From: Volucribacter amazonae | Lineage (GTDB): Bacteria > Pseudomonadota > Gammaproteobacteria > Enterobacterales > Pasteurellaceae | Length of the DNA stretch: 64,000 nucleotides | Assembly (NCBI RefSeq): GCF_029783845.1 | Contig: NZ_LWID01000001.1 | Span: 806,001-870,000, forward strand | Direction of reading: 5' to 3' | Shown here: positions 1 through 9,309 of the stretch, in pieces | How the letters are laid out: each line of letters opens with the position of its first letter | Numbering within the stretch: the first letter of the stretch is position 1 | The notes under the pieces: model-generated | The model's input: only the letters and a program-made list of their open reading frames with translations | Database searches by the model: none | What the model was told of the DNA's origin: nothing | Position numbers and translations under genes: made by a program

Positions 1-20
1 TTTTAAATTGAAACGGCTAT
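1..20. repeat. Correia-like repeat, fragment cut by window edge (copy A)
   Basis: The first 20 bases read, on the complementary strand, ATAGCCGTTTCAATTTAAAA. This is the same terminal sequence as in the full copies at 39438, 43176 and 47307. Only the end is inside the window, so the size of this copy is unknown. It lies just downstream of the minus-strand gene waaC. Confidence 0.55.
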
Positions 21-39
21 TTATTTGTAAATGGTTATA

Positions 40-1002
40 TTAAGCAAATAATGCAAGTTGCTCAAGTTTTGTTATTACTTGTGAAACTTGAATATCCGCC
101 ATGGTGTTGCCTTGTAAATAATATTGTTGTTGCCCATAACAGCCAATAAGGCGAGGATCCGTTGCCCCATATAAACTAATATTGGGAACCGCTAATGCCG
201 CAGTTAAATGGGCTAGCCCCGTATCTACTGAAACCACTGCCCGAGCTTGAGCAATAATTTGGGCTAATTGGCTTAAACTTGTTTTGGGCAAAACCTCTAC
301 TAAGGGAGCTTGTTGAGCGAGACGTTCCGCTCGGGCTTTTTCCTGTGGCGTGCCCCAAGGCAGTTTGATCTTAATGCCTCGTTGATTGAGTTGCTGAAAT
401 AATGCCGCCCAAGAAGATTCAAGCCAATGCTTATTTGCCCTAGTGGTAGCGTGAATTGCCACAATATAAGGCTCAGTAGAGGGATTTTGCGAGCCAAAAT
501 GGGAGAGAATACCATAATCCCCCTTTGTTGTTGGCAAAGGATAGCCTAAACTGGCGGCGAATAATTGCCTAATCCGCTCTACGGCGTGTTGTTGGTAATT
601 AATGGCATAGGTATGATCATAAAATAAGCTCGCAAGAGGTTCACGAATAGAATGACGATCATAGCCATATTTACGCCCTTTTGCCCAATAAGTGGCGAAT
701 AACACACTTTTCAACAAGCCTTGTGCATCAATTACCGCATCATAATTTTGTTGCTGTAATTGCTGTTTATAGGCTCGCCATTGCTGCCAATGTTCTGCGT
801 TAAACAGCTGTTTTCGCCAACGGCGTAGTCCAATGGGAATAACCTGTTTGACCGCTGAATGCCAACTTGGAATCTCGCAAAAATTTTCCTCAACCACCCA
901 ATCTACCTGCAAATCTTTGATTGCCATTTGTGCATCAGTTAAAGCAGGTAAGCTATGTAAAATATCGCCCATTGACGAGGTTTTAATTAAACAAATTCTC
1001 AT
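40..1002 (-). CDS. waaC: Lipopolysaccharide heptosyltransferase I
   Basis: Adds the first L-glycero-D-manno-heptose from ADP-heptose onto Kdo of the LPS inner core, at the cytoplasmic face of the inner membrane. The 320-residue product matches E. coli WaaC closely at its start (KTSSMGDILHSLPALTDAQ) and in the WVVEE and WRK segments that follow. It is a GT9-family, GT-B fold enzyme; the C-terminal half has the family's nucleotide-sugar-binding stretch around VVSVDTGLAHLTAAL. Its start codon touches the stop of the upstream waaF, so the pair is translated as one unit with hldD upstream. Length is normal for the family. The family assignment is secure. Confidence 0.93.
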   Translation of the reverse strand: MRICLIKTSSMGDILHSLPALTDAQMAIKDLQVDWVVEENFCEIPSWHSAVKQVIPIGLRRWRKQLFNAEHWQQWRAYKQQLQQQNYDAVIDAQGLLKSVLFATYWAKGRKYGYDRHSIREPLASLFYDHTYAINYQQHAVERIRQLFAASLGYPLPTTKGDYGILSHFGSQNPSTEPYIVAIHATTRANKHWLESSWAALFQQLNQRGIKIKLPWGTPQEKARAERLAQQAPLVEVLPKTSLSQLAQIIAQARAVVSVDTGLAHLTAALAVPNISLYGATDPRLIGCYGQQQYYLQGNTMADIQVSQVITKLEQLALFA

Positions 1003-2054
1003 TATGAAGATTGCTCGGCTAAAAGTGCGGTCAATTTTTGCAAAACTTTTTCGGGTTGAATATCAATTAAACTTTGATGATAACCTTCTTGGCTATCTTT
1101 ACCTTGCCGAATTTTAATTAAGTCTCCCTCAATTAAACGAATAATACAGGCATTATCGGATAAAGGCGGTGTATATTGTGGACTGGTCGGCCCATAGCAA
1201 GCCACTAAGGGGCGTTGCAAGGCGGCGGCGATGTGCATTAAACCGCTGTCATTACTCACAATCGCACGACAATCCGCAATCAAATCTACCGCTTGATTTA
1301 AGCTCGTTTGCCCTGCTAAATTAATGCAGTAGGGCTGCAACTCAGGGGCAAGGCTGTTGCGAATTTGTTCGCCAACGGCAAAATCTTTGGCAGAACCAAA
1401 TAGGCGAATACTATAATGCTGTGCAATTAATTGCTCGGCAAGTTTAGCATAATGATAGTGCGGCCAACGTTTAGCTGGTCCAAATTCCGCCCCAGGGCAA
1501 AAACCGATAGCAGGGCGTGCCTCTGTTATGGCTAACTGACGAGCAAAAGCCTGCTTGGTTTGGGCGATTTCTTCAGGATCTGTCCTCAAATAAGGCTTAG
1601 GGATAATCATTTGTTGAGCATTTGGCATTTGTTTGGCAGGATAAGCTAACGCCACATAGCGTTGCACCATCATAGGATAATCCCTTTTGTTACTACGCCA
1701 ATCGTTTAATATGCCATAACGGCTTTCCCCTTTCCAACCTCGGCGTAACTTGATATTCGCAAAATAAGGAATTAAGGCAGATTTAAACGAGTTTGGCAAA
1801 ACGATTGCCATATCATATTGCTTTCTCAATGATTTCCCAATGTGATAACGGGCTTTCAAGGCAAATTCGCCATGCCCAATAGGCATGCTAATCGCCTGTC
1901 TAACTTCGGGCATACGCTGTAATAATGGCTTACTCCAGTCGGGAGCAAGCACATCAATTTGGCATTGGGGATATAATTGTACCAAGCGTTGATAAAGACT
2001 ATGGGACATCATCATATCGCCCACCCAAGAAGGGCCAATAATTAAAATATTCAT
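1002..2054 (-). CDS. waaF: Lipopolysaccharide heptosyltransferase II
   Basis: Transfers the second heptose to heptose I of the LPS inner core. The 350-residue protein opens with [20 protein letters not shown], nearly the E. coli WaaF N-terminus, and has the GT9 C-terminal motif [15 protein letters not shown] with the residues that hold ADP-heptose. It overlaps hldD by 4 bp and abuts waaC, giving the order hldD-waaF-waaC that couples donor synthesis to both transfers. A Hin-type uptake core lies near its 3' end at about 1022-1030. No lesion was seen. Confidence 0.93.
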   Translation of the reverse strand: MNILIIGPSWVGDMMMSHSLYQRLVQLYPQCQIDVLAPDWSKPLLQRMPEVRQAISMPIGHGEFALKARYHIGKSLRKQYDMAIVLPNSFKSALIPYFANIKLRRGWKGESRYGILNDWRSNKRDYPMMVQRYVALAYPAKQMPNAQQMIIPKPYLRTDPEEIAQTKQAFARQLAITEARPAIGFCPGAEFGPAKRWPHYHYAKLAEQLIAQHYSIRLFGSAKDFAVGEQIRNSLAPELQPYCINLAGQTSLNQAVDLIADCRAIVSNDSGLMHIAAALQRPLVACYGPTSPQYTPPLSDNACIIRLIEGDLIKIRQGKDSQEGYHQSLIDIQPEKVLQKLTALLAEQSS

Positions 2055-2980
2055 GATTTACGATTTAACCATTGCATATATTCAGCCACACCTTGAGCCA
2101 CGTTTTTGAAAGGTTTATCGTAACCTGCTTGACGTAGCTTGGTAAGGTTGGCTTGGGTATATTCTTGATAACGAGATTTTAAATGCTCAGGGAAGGGAAT
2201 GGTTTCTATTTCCCCTTTGCCATGGTATTGGATTACCGCCTTAGCCACTTCCGCAAAGGACTCCGCATTGCCTGTACCACAATTATAAATATCCGAAATC
2301 CCCTTTTGCCATGCCCAAATATTCACTTGTGCCACATCTTCCACATACACAAAATCCCGTAAAAAATGGCTTGAGCCTGCGAATAATTTCGGATTTTCGC
2401 CGTTTAACATTTGCTTATTCAAATGAAAAGCCACGCTCGCCATACTGCCTTTATGCTGTTCTCTAGGCCCATACACATTAAAATATTTAAAGCCACACAC
2501 AGGGGATTTTGCTTGTGGCAAAATGGCTCTCACATATTGATCAAATAAAAATTTAGAATAGCCATACACATTTAAAGGTTGTTCAAATTCACGTTGCTCA
2601 ATAAACTCGGTTTTATCGCCATAAGTAGCGGCACTAGAAGCATAAAGAAAAGGAATGCGACGATCTAAACAATAATGCAAAAGCTCTTTGGAATATTCAT
2701 AGTTGTTTTGCATAATATATTTGCCGTCCCATTCTGTGGTGGCAGAACAAGCACCTTGATGGAAAATGGCATCAATTTCACCAAAATCATCGCCAGCAAT
2801 AATTGACGCAATAAAATCTTCTTTATCACAATAATCCGCAATATCTAAATCCACCAGATTAACGAATTTTGTGCCGTCTTTAAGATTATCTACCACCAAA
2901 ATATCTTTACGTCCTAATTGGTTTAAGGCTTTCACAATATTGCTACCAATAAAGCCTGCACCACCTGTTACAATAATCAT
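2051..2980 (-). CDS. hldD: ADP-L-glycero-D-manno-heptose-6-epimerase
   Basis: Converts ADP-D-glycero-D-manno-heptose to the L-glycero form used by WaaC and WaaF. The 309-residue extended short-chain dehydrogenase starts at once with the NADP-binding GGAGFIGS motif, has SSAATYGD in mid-protein and the catalytic YxxxK (YGYSK). It is followed with a 4-bp overlap by waaF. A purine-rich ribosome site (GAAGGAGAAAG on the coding strand) precedes the ATG at 2980. Length equals that of E. coli HldD. Confidence 0.94.
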   Translation of the reverse strand: MIIVTGGAGFIGSNIVKALNQLGRKDILVVDNLKDGTKFVNLVDLDIADYCDKEDFIASIIAGDDFGEIDAIFHQGACSATTEWDGKYIMQNNYEYSKELLHYCLDRRIPFLYASSAATYGDKTEFIEQREFEQPLNVYGYSKFLFDQYVRAILPQAKSPVCGFKYFNVYGPREQHKGSMASVAFHLNKQMLNGENPKLFAGSSHFLRDFVYVEDVAQVNIWAWQKGISDIYNCGTGNAESFAEVAKAVIQYHGKGEIETIPFPEHLKSRYQEYTQANLTKLRQAGYDKPFKNVAQGVAEYMQWLNRKS

Positions 2981-3019
2981 CTTCTTTCTCCTTCATCAAT
3001 TTGTTGCATTATTTTAGCA

Positions 3020-3838
3020 TTAATAAATAGCAAAAGTCGCCCGAATATAACTGGCTACTGCTTCATCTTTGTTTAAACCAATTTGCTCTAATTGCGGACA
3101 AGCCGCTTTTAAACGAGGATCGGCATTGAGCATAATACAACCTTTGCCTACTTGGCTTAACATTTCCACATCATTCATACCATCACCAAACGCAATACAA
3201 TCTTGCAGTTGGTAATCTCGCTGGGTTAATAAATAAGCAAGTGCGGTGCCTTTTGACACATTTTTACTCATGACTTCTAAACATTGTGGCGTAGAAAAAG
3301 TAATTGCCGTTTGCTCGCCAAATTGTTGGCGTAATCTTTGTTCTAACGGGATTAAATCCGCAGGTTCTCGCCCAATAAAAAACACTTTTTCCGTACCTCG
3401 TCCATGATGCTGAGCAAAATCCACCACTTGATACATAAAACCAGAATCTTGATGATATTTGTGTAACTCAGGAATATCCTTGTTAATAAACCAGCCTTCA
3501 TCTTGATAACTATTCACACAAATACGCTCAGGATCAAATTCAACATTCATAATTTGCCAAGCCAAGTTTTCATCAAGGCTATTACTATATAAGAGATTGC
3601 CTTGTAAATCATGTATTCTTGCCCCATTTGAAGTAATCATCACCGCATTATCTAGCTGAGCCTTGGCTAAAATCGCACTAACATCGGTATAATTACGTCC
3701 TGTGGCAAGAATAATATCTACCTGCTGTTGAGCGACTTTCGCCAACGTTTGCAGAGTAAACTCGCCAATAATATGATTAGCATTTAACAACGTGCCGTCT
3801 AAATCCGACACCACCGCACGAAAAGGTAATTTATTCAT
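3020..3838 (-). CDS. yigL: Cof-type HAD phosphatase, YigL-like
   Basis: A 272-residue HAD-superfamily phosphatase. E. coli YigL acts on pyridoxal phosphate and sugar phosphates. Visible motifs are motif I SDLDGTLL (residues 11-18), the ATGRN segment, ITSNGARIHDLQGNL as in YigL, the conserved CLEVM..VSKG segment with the motif III lysine, and motif IV FGDGMNDVEML. The match to YigL runs along the full length, so I prefer that orthology over other Cof proteins; substrate remains inferred. It is 39 bp upstream of hldD on the same strand. Confidence 0.85.
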   Translation of the reverse strand: MNKLPFRAVVSDLDGTLLNANHIIGEFTLQTLAKVAQQQVDIILATGRNYTDVSAILAKAQLDNAVMITSNGARIHDLQGNLLYSNSLDENLAWQIMNVEFDPERICVNSYQDEGWFINKDIPELHKYHQDSGFMYQVVDFAQHHGRGTEKVFFIGREPADLIPLEQRLRQQFGEQTAITFSTPQCLEVMSKNVSKGTALAYLLTQRDYQLQDCIAFGDGMNDVEMLSQVGKGCIMLNADPRLKAACPQLEQIGLNKDEAVASYIRATFAIY

Positions 3839-4101
3839 TATTGTTCCTAGTTAATCTGTAGAGGGGAAATCATAGCAAATTTTGCTTAAATTGACCGCAC
3901 TTTTTCTCTTTTACTTAGTATATCAATGTGGTTAATACAATACTTGAGGCATTTTAGCGAATTTGAGAAAGAGAGAAACATTTCTCTAATTTTTACAAAA
4001 AACAAAAAAATTATTTGCATTCTAAATAAAATATGCTATCTATATTAGGGTCGAGAAGACACACAACATACATACTAGACCAGCATTGGATATTGAAATT
4101 T

Positions 4102-4176
4102 ATGGCACATAGTCCATTAGTCAGCATTATTAACCTCCTCGTGGTGATTATTTACTGCGAGGCGAGAGTTTGCTGA
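4102..4176 (+). CDS. ilvL: ilv operon leader peptide
   Basis: A 24-codon ORF that is too short for routine ORF calling: ATG at 4102, TGA at 4174. Its product begins MAHSPLVSIINLLVVIIY and so contains a run of Ile, Leu and Val codons (ATT ATT, CTC CTC GTG GTG ATT ATT). These are the amino acids that control ilvGMEDA attenuation in enteric bacteria. It lies about 30 bp before a strong intrinsic terminator and 106 bp before ilvG. Ribosome stalling at these codons would free the antiterminator. The sequence differs from E. coli IlvL, so the call rests on codon content, placement and RNA pairing. Confidence 0.85.
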   Translation: MAHSPLVSIINLLVVIIYCEARVC

Positions 4177-4240
4177 GCTAAGTCAATAAAAGATTTTAGG
4201 TCAACATAAACCCTCGCTAACCATAGCCGAGGGTTTTTTT
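4131..4240 (+). promoter_or_regulatory. ilv attenuator (alternative hairpins)
   Basis: The leader RNA can fold in two exclusive ways. The codon run CCTCCTCG (around 4134-4141) can pair with CGAGG just downstream (4158-4162). That same GCGAGG segment (4157-4162) can instead pair with CCCTCGC (4211-4217), the left arm of the terminator, and so act as an antiterminator. This is the classic layout for amino-acid attenuation. Pairings were found by eye; energies were not calculated. Confidence 0.7.
4209..4240 (+). terminator. Intrinsic terminator of the ilv attenuator
   Basis: The arms AACCCTCG-CT and AGCCGAGGGTT form a GC-rich hairpin followed by a run of seven T (4234-4240). It stands between the leader peptide and ilvG, where it can end transcription when branched-chain aminoacyl-tRNAs are plentiful. 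Confidence 0.85.
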
Positions 4241-4281
4241 ATAGCATAATGAAAATTTGAAATTGCAGAGTGAGAATAAGT

Positions 4282-5940
4282 ATGAATGGGGCAAATTTAG
4301 TTATTGAGTGTTTAAAAGCACAGGGGGTAACCACGATGTTTGGTTATCCGGGTGGGGCGATTATGCCAGTTTATGATGCGATTTACGATTCAGGGATAGA
4401 ACATTTATTGTGTCGTAATGAACAAGGAGCTGCCATGGCGGCGATTGGTTATGCTCGTGCAAGTGGTAAAACGGGGGTTTGTTTAGCCACTTCTGGACCC
4501 GGAGCAACCAATTTGATTACTGGGTTAGCTGATGCCTTGTTAGATTCAATCCCTATTGTCGCTATTACTGGGCAGGTAGCAACGCCTTTTATTGGCACAG
4601 ACGCATTCCAAGAGATTGATGTATTGGGGTTATCTTTAGGCTGTACTAAACATAGTTTTATTGTTCAGAACATTGAGGAATTACCCGAGGTTATGGCAAA
4701 AGCCTTTCAAATTGCACAATCAGGCAGACCGGGGCCTGTCTTAGTGGATATTCCGAAAGATGTTCAATTTGCTCAAACCAATGCTAGCCCTATTTGTTAC
4801 CCTGTATTAGCCCCTGCCAGCTTATCGGCACAAAATATTGAGCAAGCAATGAGCTTGTTACAACAGGCTAAACGCCCTTTAGTTTATGTCGGCGGTGGGG
4901 TTGGTATGGCGAAAGCCGTTGCTGAATTGCGAGATTTTTTAGCGGTTACTTTATTACCTTGTGTTTCTACGCTAAAAGGATTGGGGGCGATTGCTGCTGA
5001 TCAGCCTTATTATATGGGTATGATTGGTATGCATGGTACCAAAGCGGCGAATTATGCGGCACAAGAGGCTGATTTGCTATTAGTATTTGGAGCAAGATTT
5101 GATGATCGTGTAACAGGAAAATTGGAAAGTTTTGCCCCACATGCCAAAGTGATCCATGCGGATATTGATGTGGCGGAAATTGGAAAATTACGCCGTCCTG
5201 ATGTGGTGCTATTAGGCGATTTAAAACAAGCCTTTCAACAACTTAGCCGTCCTCTTGATATTACCGCTTGGCAAGCGGATATTGTGCGTTTGAAACAAGA
5301 TTTTGATTTCCGCTATACCCAACCAGCAGCAGAACAAGATATTAACCCTCTTACCTTATTACATCGTTTGTCCTTAAAAAAACCGAATAATGCTATTATT
5401 ACCACCGATGTAGGACAACATCAAATGTGGTCAGCACAGCATGTTCAGCACTTTGCCCCTGAAAATTATATTACTTCCGCAGGCTTAGGCACAATGGGTT
5501 TTGGTTTACCGGCAGCGATTGGGGCGCAAAAGGCACGTCCACAAGATCCTGTGATTTTAATTTCGGGCGATGGTTCATTTATGATGAATATTCAAGAATT
5601 AGCCACCTTCAAACGCGCGAATACGCCAATCAAAATTTTATTAATTGATAATCAACGGCTAGGTATGGTACGCCAATGGCAATCTTTGTTTTTTAAAGGA
5701 CGCCATAGCCAAACCATTCTTGATGATAATCCTGATTTTGTTGCTTTAGCCGCGGCTTTTGGTATTCAAGGGGAACGCATTGAAAAAGCCAGTGAGGTAG
5801 AAGGGGCATTAGATCGTTTATTAAGCTCAGAGCAAGCCTATTTATTGCACGTTTGCATTTATGAAGAAGAAAATGTTTGGCCATTGGTGCCGCCGGGTGC
5901 TTGTAATGCGGATATGATGGAAGAAGATATTGGAGTGTAA
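4282..5940 (+). CDS. ilvG: Acetolactate synthase II large subunit
   Basis: ThDP- and FAD-dependent enzyme that condenses pyruvate with pyruvate or 2-ketobutyrate, the first common step of valine, leucine and isoleucine synthesis. I start at ATG 4282 ([16 protein letters not shown]), which aligns with E. coli IlvG; a GTG 12 bp upstream is possible but less likely. The 552 residues contain the catalytic-Glu segment [16 protein letters not shown], the FAD-domain region and the ThDP motif GDGSFMMN...IDNQ. The C-terminus [13 protein letters not shown] is typical of IlvG. Unlike E. coli K-12 ilvG, the gene is intact. The small subunit ilvM follows after 2 bp. Confidence 0.94.
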   Translation: MNGANLVIECLKAQGVTTMFGYPGGAIMPVYDAIYDSGIEHLLCRNEQGAAMAAIGYARASGKTGVCLATSGPGATNLITGLADALLDSIPIVAITGQVATPFIGTDAFQEIDVLGLSLGCTKHSFIVQNIEELPEVMAKAFQIAQSGRPGPVLVDIPKDVQFAQTNASPICYPVLAPASLSAQNIEQAMSLLQQAKRPLVYVGGGVGMAKAVAELRDFLAVTLLPCVSTLKGLGAIAADQPYYMGMIGMHGTKAANYAAQEADLLLVFGARFDDRVTGKLESFAPHAKVIHADIDVAEIGKLRRPDVVLLGDLKQAFQQLSRPLDITAWQADIVRLKQDFDFRYTQPAAEQDINPLTLLHRLSLKKPNNAIITTDVGQHQMWSAQHVQHFAPENYITSAGLGTMGFGLPAAIGAQKARPQDPVILISGDGSFMMNIQELATFKRANTPIKILLIDNQRLGMVRQWQSLFFKGRHSQTILDDNPDFVALAAAFGIQGERIEKASEVEGALDRLLSSEQAYLLHVCIYEEENVWPLVPPGACNADMMEEDIGV

Positions 5941-5942
5941 CC

Positions 5943-6176
5943 ATGAATGAATACCAATTATTGTTAATTGCACAACATCGCCCTGAAACCCTAGAACGGC
6001 TTTTGCGAGTTATTCGTCATCGTGGTTTTGTGGTTACACAATTTACCGCTCAAGTTGATGAGCAACAGCAAAAAGTGCGGTTAGATTTTAAGGTAAAATC
6101 TTTACGTTCAGAGGCATTATTAGTAAATCAACTCATAAAACTTTATGATGTTGAGAGCGTTGAAGTGATTGCTTAA
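5943..6176 (+). CDS. ilvM: Acetolactate synthase II small (regulatory) subunit
   Basis: A 77-residue ACT-domain protein. The segment RPETLERLLRVIRHRGFVV is nearly that of E. coli IlvM. It stabilises and activates the IlvG catalytic subunit; family knowledge says isozyme II is insensitive to valine. Translation is probably coupled to ilvG because only 2 bp separate them. A Hin-type uptake core (AAGTGCGGT) is inside the coding sequence near 6071. Confidence 0.93.
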   Translation: MNEYQLLLIAQHRPETLERLLRVIRHRGFVVTQFTAQVDEQQQKVRLDFKVKSLRSEALLVNQLIKLYDVESVEVIA

Positions 6177-6211
6177 TAAAATATCCCTAACAAAATTTAC
6201 TTGGAGAGATT

Positions 6212-8050
6212 ATGCCAAAACTACGTTCATCGACCAGTACACAAGGTCGTAATATGGCGGGTGCAAGAGCCTTATGGCGTGCAACCGGTATGAAAGAAAA
6301 TGATTTCGGTAAACCCATTATTGCAGTGGTCAATTCCTTTACCCAGTTTGTTCCCGGTCATGTACATTTGCGTGATATTGGCAAATTAGTGGCAGAGCAA
6401 ATTGAAGCCACAGGTTTAGCGGTGGCAAAAGAGTTTAACACCATTGCCGTTGATGATGGTATCGCTATGGGGCATGGCGGTATGTTGTATTCCTTACCTT
6501 CAAGGGATTTAATTGCGGATTCTGTGGAATATATGGTTAATGCTCATTGTGCTGATGCTATGGTGTGTATTTCTAACTGCGATAAAATTACCCCGGGTAT
6601 GTTAATGGCGGCGATGCGATTAAACATTCCAACGGTATTTGTTTCTGGTGGACCAATGGAGGCAGGGAAAACCAAACTTTCTGACCAGCTTATTCGCTTA
6701 GATTTAGTTGATGCTATGATTGAAAGTGCGGATAAAAATGTCAGTGATGATCGGGTTGATGCCATTGAAAAAGCCGCTTGTCCTACCTGTGGCTCTTGTT
6801 CTGGTATGTTTACTGCCAATTCTATGAATTGTTTGACCGAAGCCTTAGGTTTAAGTTTACCGGGTAATGGCTCTATGCTAGCCACTCACGCCGATCGTAA
6901 AACCTTATTTCTCAAAGCTGGCGAACAAATTGTTGAACTTTGCAAACGTTATTATCAGCAAGATGATGACAGCGTGTTGCCTCGTTCTATTGCTACCTTT
7001 GAGGCGTTTGAAAATGCTATGAGCTTAGATATTGCAATGGGCGGATCCTCCAATACCGTCTTGCATTTATTAGCCGCTGCTCAAGAGGCAGGGGTGGATT
7101 TTACCATGGCGGATATTGATCGTCTTTCTCGTAAAGTACCTTGTCTAAGCAAAGTTGCCCCAAATACCAATAAATATCATATGGAAGATGTCCACCATGC
7201 AGGCGGTATTATGGGCATTTTAGGCGAATTAGATCGCGCAAATTTATTGCATCGCCATACTCGTACTATTTTAGGTTTAAGCCTAGAAGAGCAATTAAAT
7301 CAATATGATATTATGCGCAACCGAGATCCAGAGCTATTGAAATTCTTCCGAGCAGGCCCTGCGGGCATTCGCACCACCAAAGCCTTTTCACAAGATTGTC
7401 GTTGGGACGATGTTGATGATGATCGTCAGCATGGTTGTATTCGTAGCAAAGAATACGCATACAGCCAAGAGGGCGGATTGGCTATGTTATCAGGCAATGT
7501 GGCTTTAGACGGCTGTATCGTAAAAACCGCAGGAGTTGATGAATCTATTTGGCAATTTCGTGGCGAAGCCATTGTGTTTGAAAGCCAAGAAGATGCAGTA
7601 GAAGGCATTTTAGGCGGCAAAGTACGGGCTGGGCATGTAGTGGTCATACGCTATGAAGGCCCCAAAGGCGGACCGGGTATGCAAGAAATGCTTTATCCAA
7701 CCAGTTATCTCAAATCCATTGGCTTAGGTAAACAATGTGCCTTATTAACAGACGGACGTTTTTCTGGCGGAACTTCTGGACTATCTATTGGGCATGTTTC
7801 ACCAGAAGCGGCATCAGGCGGTGCGATTGGCTTAGTGAAAGATGGCGATATTATTGAAATTGATATTCCTAACCGAGCTATCAATTTACAAGTATCAGAA
7901 CAAGAACTGGCTCAACGCCGAGCAGAACAAGATCAAAAAGGCTGGAAACCAGCTAACCGCCAACGAGAAGTGTCTTTTGCCCTCAAAGTCTTTGGACATT
8001 TTGCTACCTCCGCAGATAAAGGTGCAGTAAGAGATAAAACTAAGTTATAA
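6212..8050 (+). CDS. ilvD: Dihydroxy-acid dehydratase
   Basis: Dehydrates 2,3-dihydroxy-isovalerate and -methylvalerate to the 2-keto acids that become valine/leucine and isoleucine. The 612-residue enzyme has the Fe-S ligand motifs [10 protein letters not shown] (Cys123) and [11 protein letters not shown] (Cys190-Cys196 region), with a family-typical C-terminal Gly-rich stretch ([22 protein letters not shown]). A clear ribosome site (TTGGAGAGATT) precedes the ATG. It follows ilvM by 35 bp. Neither ilvE nor ilvA follows; instead there are terminator-like hairpins and an insertion sequence. Confidence 0.95.
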   Translation: MPKLRSSTSTQGRNMAGARALWRATGMKENDFGKPIIAVVNSFTQFVPGHVHLRDIGKLVAEQIEATGLAVAKEFNTIAVDDGIAMGHGGMLYSLPSRDLIADSVEYMVNAHCADAMVCISNCDKITPGMLMAAMRLNIPTVFVSGGPMEAGKTKLSDQLIRLDLVDAMIESADKNVSDDRVDAIEKAACPTCGSCSGMFTANSMNCLTEALGLSLPGNGSMLATHADRKTLFLKAGEQIVELCKRYYQQDDDSVLPRSIATFEAFENAMSLDIAMGGSSNTVLHLLAAAQEAGVDFTMADIDRLSRKVPCLSKVAPNTNKYHMEDVHHAGGIMGILGELDRANLLHRHTRTILGLSLEEQLNQYDIMRNRDPELLKFFRAGPAGIRTTKAFSQDCRWDDVDDDRQHGCIRSKEYAYSQEGGLAMLSGNVALDGCIVKTAGVDESIWQFRGEAIVFESQEDAVEGILGGKVRAGHVVVIRYEGPKGGPGMQEMLYPTSYLKSIGLGKQCALLTDGRFSGGTSGLSIGHVSPEAASGGAIGLVKDGDIIEIDIPNRAINLQVSEQELAQRRAEQDQKGWKPANRQREVSFALKVFGHFATSADKGAVRDKTKL

Positions 8051-8082
8051 AACTATTTTTTACTGTTATCTTTTTTGGTTAG

Positions 8083-8127
8083 TTCTCCGATTTAGTTAAC
8101 GGCGACTCCGTTAATGAAATCGGAGAA
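8083..8127. terminator. Inverted repeat downstream of ilvD
   Basis: The 11-base arms TTCTCCGATTT (8083-8093) and AAATCGGAGAA (8117-8127) are perfectly complementary. Inside them is a second inverted repeat, TTAACGG/CCGTTAA, so one long nearly continuous hairpin can form. There is no clear T-run after it. It is probably part of the ilvD 3' end. Confidence 0.55.
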
Positions 8128-8153
8128 ATTACCAGCAAAAAATTCTAAAACTA

Positions 8154-8216
8154 ACCGCACTTAGGCTCTGTTAATACCTGTATTTTTATCCCCAAACCAA
8201 AGTGCGGTCGTTTTTT
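8154..8216 (+). terminator. Paired uptake sequences forming a terminator
   Basis: The uptake core appears in opposite orientation at 8154-8162 (ACCGCACTT) and 8200-8208 (AAGTGCGGT), followed by CGTTTTTTATTTATTTTTT. Facing uptake cores used as terminators are well known in Pasteurellaceae. The loop is long (37 bases). Confidence 0.6.
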
Positions 8217-8250
8217 ATTTATTTTTTGTGAGAAAGAGGAGGGGAGAAAG

Positions 8251-8302
8251 AACAAAATAGTTATTAATAATTATATTCTTAAATTGCTAGTAACTATTTT
8301 TA
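8251..8302. repeat. AT-rich hairpin repeat, copy 1 (second family)
   Basis: An imperfect inverted repeat with arms ACAAAATAGTTATTAATAAT and its near complement around 8281-8300. It resembles the hairpin at 19752-19814 in both arms and spacing, and both lie directly beside an end of a Correia-like element. This suggests a recurrent repeat family or a longer composite. Confidence 0.45.
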
Positions 8303-8303
8303 T

Positions 8304-8356
8304 TATAGTCGCCCCACTTTAAAATAATACAGTGTTGGTCTGCCTCACCATACTAT
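8304..8356. repeat. Correia-like repeat, half copy ending at IS (copy B)
   Basis: Begins TATAGTCGCCCCACTTTAAA and continues through the family's interior (GTGTTGG, CTGCCTCACC, ATACTAT) in the orientation opposite to the copy at 43176. It stops at the left end of the IS630-like element. The other half is not found beyond the right IS end at 9243. Confidence 0.7.
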
Positions 8357-8392
8357 ATAGTAAAATCTAATTAAATACGCTACAATATTCAC

Positions 8393-8695
8393 ATGGCATA
8401 CTCAAAAGACTACCGACAAATGATATTAGCCAAACTCAAAGGTGGCGCAAGCTTTCGAGAATTGGCACAAGAGTTTCAGCTCAGTACTAACACCATCCAG
8501 AGATGGAAGAAAAACCCTGAGCGAAAGAAACGTATTGTTAAACCTTATAAGATTGATAATGACCTCCTCAAAGCCGATGTTGAAGCTTATCCCGATGACT
8601 ATCAATGGCAGCGGGCACAGCGTTTAGGTTGTAGCCAAAACGCCATTTGTACAGCTTTAAAAAGGCTAGGAATAACGCGTAAAAAAAGACGTTAG
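8393..8695 (+). CDS. IS630 transposase N-terminal part (orfA)
   Basis: A 100-residue protein with a helix-turn-helix of the IS630/IS1-type DNA-binding region: FRELAQEFQLSTNTIQRWKK around residues 21-40, then a second basic region ending ITRKKRR. This part binds the inverted ends. The ORF ends just after a run of seven A (about 8681-8687), where a -1 slip would continue into the catalytic part; such slippery A-runs are used by IS630 elements to join orfA and orfB. Confidence 0.75.
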   Translation: MAYSKDYRQMILAKLKGGASFRELAQEFQLSTNTIQRWKKNPERKKRIVKPYKIDNDLLKADVEAYPDDYQWQRAQRLGCSQNAICTALKRLGITRKKRR

Positions 8696-9220
8696 CACAT
8701 TCTCAAGCAGATACTGAAAAACGAAAGTCTTTTCTTAATGCGCTAAAAGCATTTAAAAAGCGGGGAGAAAAATCATTTATTTAGATGAAAGCGGTTTTAA
8801 AATGCATGACAACAGACCCTATGGGTATGCTCAAAGAGGTAAGCCTTGTCTTAGCCAGTATAACTGGCAACTTAAAAACCAGAGTAATGCCATCGGTGCT
8901 GTACTTAATCAACAGCTCTTTGCTGTGGGGCTGTATGATTGTAGTATTAATAGCGATGTTTTTCATGGTTGGGTCGAGCAGTTATTACTTCCGAAGCTTC
9001 CTGATAACAGTGTTATTGTGATGGATAATGCCGCTTTTCATAAAGGTTCAGACACAAAAGCATTGATAGAAGCCGCGGGGCACACCATTCTCTGGCTCCC
9101 ACCTTACAGTCCTGCCTTAATCCAATTGAACGTACTTGGGCTTGGATAAAGCGAAAACGTAAAGAATGGCGGTTAAATTGCATCGACCGTCTATTCTTTT
9201 ATTTTATGTGGTTTCGTGGC
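8696..9220 (+). pseudogene. IS630 transposase catalytic part (orfB), frameshifted
   Basis: The reading frame continues from orfA with AHSQADTEKRKSF, but is broken at an A5 run near 8770. It resumes as IIYLDESGFKMHDNRPYGYAQRG (first catalytic Asp in YLDE), then VIVMDNAAFHKG (second Asp) and LPPYSP. One base is then missing near 9117, so the last part with the catalytic Glu (NPIERTWAWIKRKRK) is in another frame. The DDE triad is all present but not in one frame. The product is almost certainly nonfunctional. Confidence 0.8.
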
Positions 9221-9254
9221 GATTTTTAATGGGTTTTACTATAGATAATACCCA

Positions 9255-9281
9255 AAATAAAACGCCCCAATAAATGGGGCG
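9255..9281 (-). terminator. Terminator of the OmpA-like lipoprotein gene
   Basis: On the minus strand the arms CGCCCC and GGGGCG (9263-9281) flank a short AT loop and are followed by TTTTATTTT. It lies 29 bp beyond the stop codon of the lipoprotein gene and right after the IS end. Confidence 0.8.
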
Positions 9282-9309
9282 AAATATTTTATTAACAGAA
9301 AAATAAAAA

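Larger units (their letters stand above)
8356..9243 (+). mobile_element. IS630-family insertion sequence, degenerate
   Basis: The ends are inverted: TATAGTAAAATCTAATTAAA on the left and, on the complement, TATAGTAAAACCCATTAAAA on the right, with TA at each border as expected for TA-targeting IS630/Tc1 elements. It is about 0.89 kb and carries a two-part transposase gene on the plus strand. The coding region has at least two disabling frameshifts, so the copy is probably inactive on its own. It sits between ilvD and a minus-strand lipoprotein gene, inside a Correia-like element. Confidence 0.8.
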
